Assembly: GCF_002775205.1 (NCBI RefSeq)
Contig: NC_036450.1
Location: 18,371,479 to 18,435,478, forward strand
Direction: 5' to 3'
Origin: Xiphophorus maculatus
Taxonomy: Eukaryota; Chordata; Actinopteri; Cyprinodontiformes; Poeciliidae
DNA: 64,000 nucleotides
A program made the position numbers and the translations under genes. Below the pieces are notes generated by a model that worked only from the letters and a program-made list of their open reading frames with translations, ran no database searches and was not told the DNA's origin. This document shows, piece by piece, positions 1-12,100 of the stretch. Numbering within the stretch: position 1 is the stretch's first letter; every line of letters starts with the position of its first letter.

Positions 1-2790
1 TGCAGTACTCTTTCTGTTTTCAAACAAATAAAAAAAAATACGTGGACTATTGTATTTAAGTACCTAACCCTGCTTCAAACCTTTCAACAATCTCGCCTGT
101 CTGCTGGGTTTTTCTTTGTCTTTGTGATGCTTGCTCACTAATGTTCTAAACCTCCGAAAACATCAGGATTAGAGAAAAATAGTAAAGACGGTGCAATATT
201 TATGACTAGGATATATTTTTATAATTTTTATTTTTTAATTGCAAAACAAAGTAGCATTTTTTTTGCACTTCTTTGTGTTGGTCGATTGCTTAAACCCCTA
301 AAATTATATTTCAATTCTCGGTTATTCTATGACAAATTATGTAAAACTTTAAAGAACTTCAATGCTTTTGGAAGGAAATCTGTTTTTCCACAACTTTGTT
401 TGACATCAACTACTAAGCTTCTCCTTTAAGGGGAAAAATGTGTGAAGATACGCAGCTAAACATGCTTTGATCCGTTCTGCATCAGACCCAAATACAGTGA
501 ATACCAAACATAGCATATATTTACTGTGAGCTGTCACTAACGGCGCAACACTGTCCTCCTGTATACATTACAGAATCCTCAGATCATCTCTGTATATGGG
601 CTTCTACTGAAACAGAAGCATTGTCGCTGCAAGACGTTTGTTTAACATCAGTGATTTAATGTCGTGGGCAAACCAGGCCAATTTTCTTCACTTAAAGCGA
701 TTAACTTCATCTGAGAAGTGCAGCTTTTTGCACAGCAAAGTGGAAGCGAGAAAAGAGACTGTCTGTGGCATGATGGCACTATATAAACATCCTTGAATCT
801 TTTCTATTTAAAGAATTCAGAGCTGAAATTGAAAGACGAAACTTTAGAGCCCTGTATCTGTTCAGTCTTAATGCTCTCTTCCTGTCTCAGTGCATAGAGG
901 ATGTTAAAGAGATAGGGAGACGAAAAACACATTAGCATAGACTCCCACTGCTAATAGAGGCACGCAGCACGTCAAAAATGAAAGGCAGGGCAGCAAGGGG
1001 AGGAGGATACTGTGTAGGTGTTCAAAATGAAAACATCGATTACGATTAAGACGCTTTCTACGCTTTGTTACCAGAAGGGTAAATCAAACCAGTAAGCCGA
1101 GCCACGTAAGAGGATGAGGAAAGGGTGGGTGGATGCTTGGGGATGGGCTATTTTGTGCAATGAAGCTAATCAGAGTCTTCCTGCGTCTCACTCAGGGATG
1201 TCTGTGGGGGCTGAAGACAGGAAAGACTCCTGTAAACTGTCTCATTTGTTGGGTGTTCCTGAGGTCCCGTCTCGAGCAGATGTGCTTCTTTGTTTACACT
1301 AAAAGCGAGCACATGCTGTGCTTGATATGTACACCTGATGCGTCATTTTTACATATCCATCTGTTTTGCTTTTCTGGAAATAAAGGTTACATTGCGTAGA
1401 TGGGGAATTGTTATTTTTTGCTTTCCACGTTGCATGTTCCTCCAGCCAGAGCATCTTCTTCTTCATATTTGCTGAAGATCATAATATTTAGACACAGACA
1501 TGGAGATGGGTGACTCTCTTGATATTCATAAAAGAGAGACAAGAGTGAAGGTGTGAATGAATATATGCTGTGTGCTTGAAAGCTATGTATGGGCTATTTT
1601 GAGATTCTCTCTGTATGATAGCAACGAGTGAGGACATTTCAATGTTGTGGTGTTTGTCACAAAACTTTGAACAAAAATATTCAAAATAAACTTTGATTTT
1701 ATTCAAAACAAGAAATAAACACATATTCCTACATGCTACTAGAATACTGTTAAATATCCTTATGTAATGTTTCTTGTTTAGATTTTAATATATCAATGAA
1801 AGCAAAGTTTTAAAAAAATGACATATATTCATGGCTCAGAGTATTAAATGACAGAATCTGTGAAGTGCATGACTGCAAGTTGTTCTACTGAGAGCTCCCA
1901 CCTGAGCTGCATCTGATTTAATGTCACCACAGTCCTCTTAACGTCATAATGTGTTAGTTTGTTTTCTTAAAACACCAATAAAATACTTTGAGGTTGTTCT
2001 ACAAGGCTCCGAACTTAAATCATTAGGATCCTGCTCCAAATAGGTGACTGAAAAATATATTATTATAGGTTTGCTGCAGCTGTGTAGAATCAAACCCGTG
2101 TAACGCTTGAGAAAAACCAGGCGGTGCTGAAATCCAATGCAAGATTTTCTTTTCAGTAACATGTCAGAGCAGTGCTGTGCGTAAAGAAAAAAAGGGCCCC
2201 ATGTTTCTTTGAGTCTTGATTAGTTTAGACAATATTAAAACAGGTAATCATGACAAGCTTCCTCTGTTTACATTGTACAGTCTACAGGGTAAAATGAATT
2301 ATGCTTCAAATGAGTGATACCGAACATCTTTCAACAGCCACGGGTTAAAACGCTGAGTTTTCAGAACTGTTTCTGATATATTACAATTGGGTGACCTCAA
2401 CTCTCAACAGCAACACAGATTTGGTGAGTGAGCCTGGCTCCCTGTGGGGAAAACTTCCCTGGATGGTTGAAAGGCATGCCAGAGAGTCATTTTACTAATT
2501 TTATCAGAAAACACATTGAAGCAAAGCTATTCTTTCTATGTTTCCTCATATGATTTTCACGTTTCCCCTATGACTCGCCAATCATAAATGCATGTTTTCC
2601 CCTTTCAATTGAAATAATTTGACTTGGCCAGATCGTGAGGCACCATTAACCACTCATAATGTAATAGCTGCGTTGCCCAAGAACGCCCAAGTTGCTTTCA
2701 AACTTCCATTACATTCAGTTCGGTCTGCTCTGGCTCGTAGATAAACTGTGGTTTTGTCTTAAGATTTAGTTGTGCCTCCCTGCTTCTCGG
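1..2790. other. Upstream intergenic DNA, no gene recognised
   Basis: AT-rich DNA upstream of the itga1 promoter. Open frames are short and carry no recognisable domain, and I found no exon with plausible splice sites. An AATAAA near 1379 could be the poly(A) signal of a gene lying to the left, but nothing else supports this. Confidence 0.5.
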
Positions 2791-2839
2791 GAGGCAGAGA
2801 AACCAAAGTCAGATGCGCCTGTGGGTGAGAGAACTTGCA

Positions 2840-3079
2840 ACTCTGAAGTCCCCGCCCCGCCCCTCCTTTCCTACTTCCAGCTGAGCCGAGCGGACGCGTA
2901 ATTTCCCGCTGAGCCGAGCGGACGCGTACAAAAGAGGCAGCATTTTCTGTCGGCCTGAGCAGGGACCCAGCTCCGAAAAACTCCATGGACTCCTGTTAGT
3001 GGGTTAACAATTGTCGCTTCTTGGGGGATATTTTGGTGAAAGAAAAGGGGGCTAAACAGGACCCGCGTGGCGCGCCAGG
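2840..3079 (+). promoter_or_regulatory. itga1: Probable itga1 promoter and 5'UTR
   Basis: A short island of raised GC and CpG directly before the itga1 start codon, in an otherwise AT-rich region. Visible elements are a double GC box (Sp1/KLF type) at 2851-2864, an E2F-like TTTCCCGC at 2902-2909, two ACGCGT cores inside a 21-bp repeat, and a weak TATA-like TACAAAAG near 2926. This order would place the transcription start around 2950, leaving a 5'UTR of roughly 130 bases. The start site is inferred. Confidence 0.5.
2880..2928 (+). repeat. Duplicated 21-bp promoter element
   Basis: A perfect 21-bp direct repeat (2880-2900 and 2908-2928, period 28) carrying a GAGCCGAGCGG core followed by ACGCGT. 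The E2F-like TTTCCCGC lies in the spacer and overlaps the start of the second copy. Its position just upstream of the inferred start site suggests a duplicated factor-binding site. Confidence 0.7.
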
Positions 3080-3128
3080 ATGCTGCGGCTCAGTCAGATT
3101 TCCACTTTGACAGCAGCGGCAGTTGTTG
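3080..3128 (+). CDS. itga1: itga1 exon 1 (start, signal peptide)
   Basis: Residues 1-16, the N half of the signal peptide. The ATG at 3080 has A at -3. The donor is G|GTGAGT, ending in phase 1. Confidence 0.88.
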
Positions 3129-6100
3129 GTGAGTAAAGACTGAAAGAGAGCGGCGGGGCGTTTTGGCTGATTAGCGCATGAAATAATGTGACAGGTGGAA
3201 AAGATGGCACGTGGCTAACGGTGCATCTGCGCGCATGCAGCTTTGTCTCCTGTAGTGTTTTTATTCCACGCGCTCCTGTTGATAAATGCCTGTGTTGCTT
3301 CAAGTATATTGTCCAGGTGAGGTCATTTTGACAGCAGCTCAGCCTCACTCACCGCAACCTTGCAAAATCTCATTTTGAATTTTTTTTCACATTTGCAATG
3401 TTAGCTTAATACAGACATACATTTGAATACGTTTTCAATTGGATTTACGTTACTATATATTAAAAATAAAACCCATAAATAAAATCCAGTGCCTTCAGAT
3501 GTCTCCTTTTTAAAGTAAATAAACATTTGTGGAATTAAGTCTGAAAATCCAGAAGTTTGGCAGAAAACATGGGTGAGCAAACCACCTCATCAACGCCAAG
3601 CAATCACTGAAGATGGACAAATATGACGAAAACCTACAAACTGACAAAGACAGCATTATTGAGAAAATGCAACAGTTCTCCACAAGCCATGTATTGGACA
3701 CAGCACACGTGGAAGAAGGTGCAATGGTCAGATGAGACCAAAGTTTTTTTTTTTTTTTTTTTAAATCCATGTGATGCTAAGCATATAACCCACATCAACA
3801 TCCTCACCATGGTGAAACATGTTGGTGGCAGAACAATGCTGTGGGGAGGCTTTTTCTTCACAATGGTTCCCTTGTTTTACTTTTAAGATTTCTATTTGGA
3901 AAAAAAGTTTAGAAAACCAAAACTTTTATTGCATCTCACCGTTATGCACCACTAGCTACAATACAGTAAGGTTTGTGATTTTAATATTCCAAAATGTAAA
4001 AAGCAAAGCACTGTATATGAGGTGGAATACATCGAGCCAAGTAACTGTATAGTGCTCAGGGTAAATGTTAGTTTATGCTACAGCACAGGCCACCATCATT
4101 GGAGTAATGTCAATTAATAAAGTCACTTCAGGCTTTTAAAAAAAGGTTTAAAAATGCTCCATCGCTCTTTGACCATAGCCTGACGTGGTCATCTTTAGAG
4201 CTTTCTCAGGCTCAGGCTGCAGCATTTATAAAAGCTCTAGATCATTTTCAAGTTTTTAAAACTAAACGTAGAGTTTCTGTTTTGAGAGGAGAGAAAAGAG
4301 AGGGCAGCAAAGCGAATAAGGACTTTCTTTAATTCTCAGATTCCTTTGCTTTCATGTGATACTGGCTTGTGATGGTCATTAGAGAATTGAGTTAGGAATA
4401 AATGGATAGAAGTGTGACTGTGAAGGAATCAGTTTGAGATCACACAGTGAACCATTAGTTTCACATTCAGACTGATGTTAATTAGAAATTTTTTTTGTAA
4501 ATTTAAATGTATCCATTCTCTCCCACAGTTGTAGTTGGTACGCTCAGTGCATGTTGTCACTTTGCGATAGATTTATTTCTGCTTTTCATGTTTCATGCTA
4601 TGTGTTATTAACTATGCTATGCATAACATAGCATATGTTATGCTATGTGTTATTAACTATGCTATGTGTTATTAACTATGCTATGCATAACATAGCATAT
4701 GTTATGCTATGTGTTATTAACTATGCTATGTGTTATTAACACATAGCATGAAACATGCTATGTGTAACATGAGTTATGCTATGTGTTATTAACAAGCTTC
4801 TGAAGCTTGTTAGAGCTTCAGATGCTCTAACAAGTTAGAATTTGGTGCACTCTATGCACAGTGAACACGATGCATTCAGTTCACACATTTAACTTCCCTG
4901 ATGCATATGGGATGTCCTGGTTTTCAGACTGCTGCTGGTTGCTAGATGCAGCTGTTCTCAATAGGCTCATTTTCTATGTTTGGGTAGATGATGAGTGCTT
5001 GAGCTTCACACCTGATCCACTCGGTTTAACCTAACAAAGTGTTGAAAGAAGAAAAAAAATGGAGCCTAATTTTTTTTTTGTGAACTGGATTGTTTGAACA
5101 TTTTTTACTAAGTGAAACTTGCGTGTGAAATTTAAAGACTGAACCTGTAGAATATATACGATCAAACTAATGCAGAATAGACCAATTGAAACCGATTAAA
5201 TCATATCCATACTACAACTCCTGCAAGAATTTGAGGTTGTCCTTGCCTATTCTACACACCTAAATAAAGACTTAAGGAGCATTATTATGCGACAACTAAA
5301 TCCTAATGGTACATAATCTGTATCTACAAAGCTCGGTAGTGTCTCATGTGCTATTAGCCACGGCCATGCAGTTCAAGTACAATGTGAGCTCTTGAACTCA
5401 TGAACTCATGTGGCTCATACTGAGGTAGAAACTGTCTGGTTTTAGGTCATACTGAGAGTATCATCTCAGGTTTTCATACATCAGAAGCAAGCCTTGTAAG
5501 CTGTTTATGGTTTACAATTTGCTTTAACATGGTAAAAATACTCATGTGTGACCTGACCATGTGAAAGCTGAATCTGCTTCAGTAAACTGCCTCTATCACA
5601 GAGATTACACATAATGGGATGCTTGTCTTTGGGGTGAAAGAAACGGCCAAAGGATGCTTTGAAGACCATACAGAGAACAAAAATAAATGTTTTAATACAG
5701 AACTGTGGGCTTAATGAAAAGTACAATATGTTTAATGTCCGTTTTCAAAAATGATTTTCAAGAGACTTTAATCTGACGAACAAATTTATTGAAATGAATA
5801 GTCCAATTTAATGTGTAGGACTGTAGCTTGTGCTTCTACACCTGTAGAAAAAAAAAATCTACCAAGGTGTTTTCCAGTTTAGCGTGCCAGATGTTAAACT
5901 TTTGCTTCTGTCACAGCTTGTTTGGTTCAAACATGGAGAGAAAAGGTGAGAGGTTAGTTGAGCTCATCCAAATTTAGAAAACACTATATTCTCTTGAGGA
6001 TTGCAATGCACCTCCCCTCCTCCCCCCACTCACAGTTTCTCACATCTTGAATCTGGGAATTTGTCTTTTCCACATATACTGTATATCCCAACAGTGCAGG

Positions 6101-9100
6101 ACTTCTGCAGCAGAGGGTCAGAGAGGACGATCATTTCACTGAAAGCTGCGCGGTCCGCAGACGGGGTTCTCCAGACATTAAAGCTTTAGATTAGATTTAT
6201 GAACTTGGCGAGACGTTTTGTGAACCCAGCCATCTCAGTCATTAGCAGTATGTCTTTTTATTCACCCCCCCCCCCCCCCCCTCCTCTTTGCGGAGACCGT
6301 ATCTTTCATTTGAGTCAGCTCTCTGCCCGGGTTGCAGCGGTCTGCACTAATCTGTCTGTTGGCATCAGCAGACAGAGATTCTCTGGAAGAATGAATAATT
6401 AGGTCATGCAGTGTCAACTTACCCAACTCTTCCAGGTTATTTAATTCATCATCGTTAAAAAAACTGCACAATGGCATTTATTAAAATCTCTAAAAGCTTA
6501 AACTACGACTTTTTCTTTTTTTTTGCATTTATTTTGCCATCATGCGCACATTTAATACAGGGTTAATTCAAATTTAAAGCTTGTCTTATCTCTGCATTCT
6601 CTGGGCCTCGGAGGACAGGAAGCATTCAGCTGGTTATCAGTGAGGAATTCAACAGGCACAGTGATATACATGTCATAGGTAGCTTCTGAGAAAAACCATT
6701 AAGTCTGAACAGTATTATACACTGCCGTGGGAAAGTATTCAATCACTTTTGATTTTTTTTGTGTTACTTTAGTACTACATATTTCAGTATATTCCAATGA
6801 GATTTTGTGTGTTAGACTTAATACAAAGTAGCATGTGGTCAATAATGAAGCGAGGGGATTATTAAACAGTTCTCAATAGGTTTTTACAAATAAAACTCAG
6901 AAAAGTGTGTCATCTATTCGTATTCAGCACACAGCCCTTGAGTCAGAACGCTATGGCAGAAACTTTTGGTGCAATTAAGTCTTTATGGCTGGACGTTTCA
7001 GATTTGTTGGAGAATGTCTGTGAACATCAGTTTTTTGGATTTTAGCCTGGACTTTGACTGAACCATTTCATCACACACAAGTCAAACCGGCTTCCTTCCT
7101 GTTCTTGGTGAAGAAAATAATCCCCAAAGCATAATGGTGCCACTGTCTAGTTCACTGTATCGAGGCGGTGGTGTGTTGGTGTGTTCAGCACTTATGGCAT
7201 TTTGTGTGTTTTGGCCCCGAAGCTCATCCGATTAGTGCAGTTTTTTTGCTGGCATAGAGCTTCTCTTTGCTTTTTTTCAGAAAAAAATTTCTTTCAACTC
7301 TTGACATTCAGAAAATGTGACAGGTGTTTTATTTTTTACAGCTGCTCATCCTGGCTTCTGATGAATTACTTGAGGTGTCTGTGGCAGGTGTGCTATAATT
7401 AATCCATGCAGCATGCAAAGGCATAAAATGTATGATCACGTCTGTCTTTCACTCAACACTTTTTTTGACAGACAAAATGATTGGTGCGCTGTCGTCTGGC
7501 AGCAAAACCACCTAACAACCAGGGTGAAGAAATCTTGTATGGGCTTGAAAAAGAAAAACAATCTTTGCTAAGAGAGATTTCTCAGCAGTCTGCAAAAAAA
7601 GTTGTGCAGACTTTTTTTCCACTCACAGTGCTGTCTTACTGTGACTTCCTATTTGGTAGAGGTGTAACCTTTTCACAGAAATGGAGCAGGTTAAACTTAA
7701 CCTCATGGTTGATGCTTGACAACTTTATGACAACTTCTGTCCTCTTTGTGTACCACGACCACAAGTCGTATATAAAGCAACCACAGTCACCAATATTGTG
7801 AAAATACTGTTGCTATGAAGAAATAAATGGTTTAAGTTATGTGTGTACATCTAAATATTTAAGAGAAATGGCAAACTTTTAGCGGTGGAAAGATGTTTCT
7901 CAGTTCTCTGTCATTTGTTTTCAGATCTGTAGCTAAAGAAAATGGTTGACAGTTTTACTCATGCTACTTGCTTTTATTTTTGCTTTAGATTTCAGCTCAA
8001 CTACTCTCCCTATGAAGCCTAGATGTTTATGAAATTAAACATGTTTCATTCATTCTTAGGTTGCAAAGCGCAATTTCTAAATGTTTTTTGAAAAGACAGC
8101 CTTTTCATCCTTAAAACTCAGGAAAAAGTTGCAGAATAATTTCATTTTATATAAGATGTACACAAAGAATAAAACAATTTGCATGTTTTCTTTCTTTTCA
8201 AAGGCCAGTCAGCGTTTTAAGTTGTTCTAAGTGATACTTATCAGGGCAGAATCACATGAAAACCCTTCTGATAATGAGCTGATTGTGGAGCATGGGTGCA
8301 CGTAGAGTTGAACAATGCTGGAAAAAGGCTAATTTGGCATACAGTTGCCCTGTGTGGATAAACAGAGGAGCATATATTTACTTCATGCACTGTTAGTCTA
8401 AGGAAGATTCAAACCAATTTACCCCAAAGCCTTCAAAACCCACAAAGCCCACCCACATGACTCAGTTTCATACGCCGCTGCTTGAAAAAGGGCTACAAAG
8501 GTGCATCTGTGACAATGTTACCGATCCTTTGGTCTGCGCAGCATGTGGCGTGCATAAAACCACCTGTGTTAAGTGATCCTAACAGTAAGTTGAGGCTGAC
8601 ACATGAAGTGCTTTAATGATTGTTTTCCAGGTACTAATCAAAAGTTGTTAACATTACTTATCACGAGACAAAACAGAGAGTGAGGGCATTATGTTTTTAA
8701 AGTTAATCTTTAATGGCTTTGTTAGAATGAACACAGCATAAAGAAAATGGAGACAGGAAGTTTGAGGGATGTGTCAGAGTTATGTGGTTAAACCGCTAAG
8801 CCGCTTCTCAATATTTATTTCCATCACTGAACTGATGCCTGTTGTTTGAGAAAACATGACGATTCTGACACTTTGCTAGTTCAACGTAATCTAAACTTAC
8901 AAAGTCATAAATGGAGTGCCAAATGGAGTAGTCAGCAGTGATCTGGTTTCTACTGTTACTGCCCATCTATTGGTTTAAAACCAATTTACTACTGGTAACT
9001 ATCTACAGAAAAAAACTGCAACCTCTTTTTTTTTAAAACTTGTTTCTACCTCCTGTAGACATATTTCTTCTTTTTTAATGTAGTTTTTGAATTTTATCAT

Positions 9101-12100
9101 GTAAGTTTGTTTGTCCTGTTCATCTCTGTGTGAGATGGACCTGTTTATAGTCTTGCCTCAACTGCCTAAACTTCAGCCCTCTTGCATCCCTGAAAAGGAT
9201 AAAACTCGTTAAGCCTTTTATCGTGTTGCACATAGAAGTTAGGAATAAATATTAAATAAATAAATAAATCTGGACCTTAATATAAATAAAACACTAAACT
9301 CTCGGTGTGTTTCTGTTCAATCCTTCAAAAACTGTATCATTATGTTCACATGTTCAATAGGATGAACAGTTGATGTATCCATTGTTTTCCACCTGATTTT
9401 ACAATCTTGTCAGCATCCTCACTAGATCTAGTTTGTTTTTAGTTAAAAGTAGTGTGCTTCCTTCCATAGAGATTTCTTCTGTTCTTGCATTTTGTCACAC
9501 TTCACAGTTTCCGACCAATTTTTACATCAGACTGAGATAACCCGAGTAAATACCAAAAGCTGTTTCCAAATGATGGTTATCTTTTAAGGGAGAAAAGCTA
9601 TTGCAGCCACATATGTGGCTCAACTAAGGCACAAACAGGACTGATTACCGCCTGATCTGTAGATCAAATACAGCTCTTAAGTATATAACCACAACCATTG
9701 ATTACCCTTAGGGGGATCTACTTTCTCACGAAGAGCAAAGTTGCTTCAGAAAGTATTTTTCAATATGGACGCAGTGAGGATCACATGACGTTTTGGTGAA
9801 GTTCTTAGACATAAAGCCTTCATTGAAATAGACTTTTTATTTTCTTTGTGCTTCTGTCATGTTTCAATGTGAATCCATCTGCAGAGGCCAGTTTCAGCAG
9901 AAAGATGCATAATTTTTCTCAGTTATATTCTTTAAAGCCTGATATGTCATTCAACTGTTTTGCATTTGATGATACTAAGGGAGTGAGAAAGTTATTGATT
10001 ATATTTAGGTTATCTTAAATAAAATGTTTTGAAGGCTAAGCAGCCTTTAAATCCCAACATGAACCAACAATCCCCCCACTGAAGACTAAAGTGACTGATA
10101 TCTGGAATACATGAGGAAAACACCCGTGATGATGCAGCGTGACACTTTTGTCTCATCTTGCAAAGGTCTTGGCCTGCAAATGGGGCCAAGCCGGACAGAG
10201 GTACGTACACACCAACACACACTGAGCACATAAGGGTGTGCGTGTGTTTTCACGCTTCAGCGCCAATCATCACTTCTGCTCCGGGTGTTACAAATTCAAC
10301 AAGTTCAGGAGCATCCTCTTAACCCCTGTGAGCACTGGCTTAATTGTTCCCACATTGGCACATCCACAAAAACAATCTTCAAAACATTCAATTGTAGGAT
10401 GAAAGAAACTGCTTTACGACTTTCAGAATCCGAGCAGCAGAGGGAATCTGTTATTTCCAGGAATTGGTGCCTATGTGTCCAGTTGTGCCAGCATACAAAG
10501 CGTTAGCACTGAGTTATTCCTCGGTCACAAGACCTTTGCCACTGCACAGTTGTTGTTGTTAGGAATCAGGAGCAAAGCGGAGGTATGCAGGGTGCAGGAG
10601 AGTGGGGGGCAGGAGACACACAGAGGCAAAGGGAGGACAGAGGGTTCCAGGTCGGGAAAACTGCAGCTGTGGGCGAGACGATGGCGAGCCACAGAGGAGG
10701 TCCATTATGAAGAATTTTGTAGTGGGAGGAGATTTCTTTATCGTTAATGTTAACAAAACCGTGGACGTGAAGAAATTAAAGAGAAAACCGCCACACCACT
10801 GCTTCGGTTTAAAGCCAAAAGAGGGCGTGGGAGGTTTTCTGATCTCTGCAGCTTCTTCCTTGGGGTTTGGTCAAACTTCTCTCTAACAAATACATACATT
10901 TACGAAGAATGAGTGTTTCAGTCTGTTGATAAACTCTTCTTGTTTCCCAACATTGATGCTAATTGTTGGGCCTGTTGTGGGGAGTGATGCAGTTTGTGGG
11001 AGTTTTTTCTTTTTTTTTCTTTGTTGAACAGGGTTCACGTCTGAAGTAATTTCCTTTTCTGTTTTCTCTTGCATGTCCAAACTAGGACCTTATCCCCTTT
11101 TGCCAGAATAAACACACAAGTGGTGTGTTCCTTTTTTCCACAGACTTTGCAAACATACTTTATTCCCATGGGGATTCTCAGTACCTGCTAGGTGTTGATA
11201 GCCTTAGATCCTAGATATACGTGCTTGTGAGACTTTCTGCAGCCAGATCAGCTCTGCATCTGTGCGCCAGGCCTATTTCGCCCTCCACCCCTTCATTTTT
11301 CACTCCCATGCCAACAGTGGTCCGGAGCTATCCATCAAACTGGCATTGTACGGGGGGGGATTCAGCTTCTGCTGGGAGTACTGCATTCACGTGAACTCCT
11401 CAAACAAGAAGTCCACACTACACTGGTTATGATGGTCACCTTCAAAACATAATTTTAAATTGTATTTGTTTTTAAAAATGTCTAACTTTAGGTGAGGTTT
11501 CACTCAGATACAAGACTAAATGATGGTAAAAGTTTAGTTCATCTGAAGGAGATGAGAAGAATAAAGCTAGTCTTCATGACATCATACACATAATGTATGG
11601 CAATTCCGTACATAGGCAAGTTTTGAAAATATTGTAGCATAAATACCATTGTTTGTCATTGTTGTTTTTATCAAAATCATGTAAAAGACGGTTGTGACCT
11701 GTATATAGATAAAATTACCAAAACATTTCTTTCTTTTTCCAGTATTAAGATCTTACAAAACAAAAGATCTTACAAAAATCATGTTACTACGGTGGCCGAC
11801 AGGTGCAAATGCGCAGCAAAAGAGAAAACATGCAAACAAAAAAGAAGACACCCCCAAATGAAATGCAGCAAACAAAAAGAGAGACGCAAACACCCCCGAA
11901 TGAAATACAGCAAACAAAAAGTGTTGAAAACGGAAGTGCTCCAGACCACTAGGGGAAGTCAAAGAAAATAGTATTCATTTCTATGGGACCAGATGCAAGA
12001 TTCAGAGAAAGAAATTTGAAAGAAAGTAAAGGTATCTCTCTGAATCTTGCATCTGGAAAGTGTGATTATTGTGAGAAGTCTGAAACAATAGAGCATGTTA

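Noticed and set aside
1378..1383. AATAAA as poly(A) signal of an upstream gene
   Set aside because: A lone hexamer in AT-rich DNA without any coding sequence before it.
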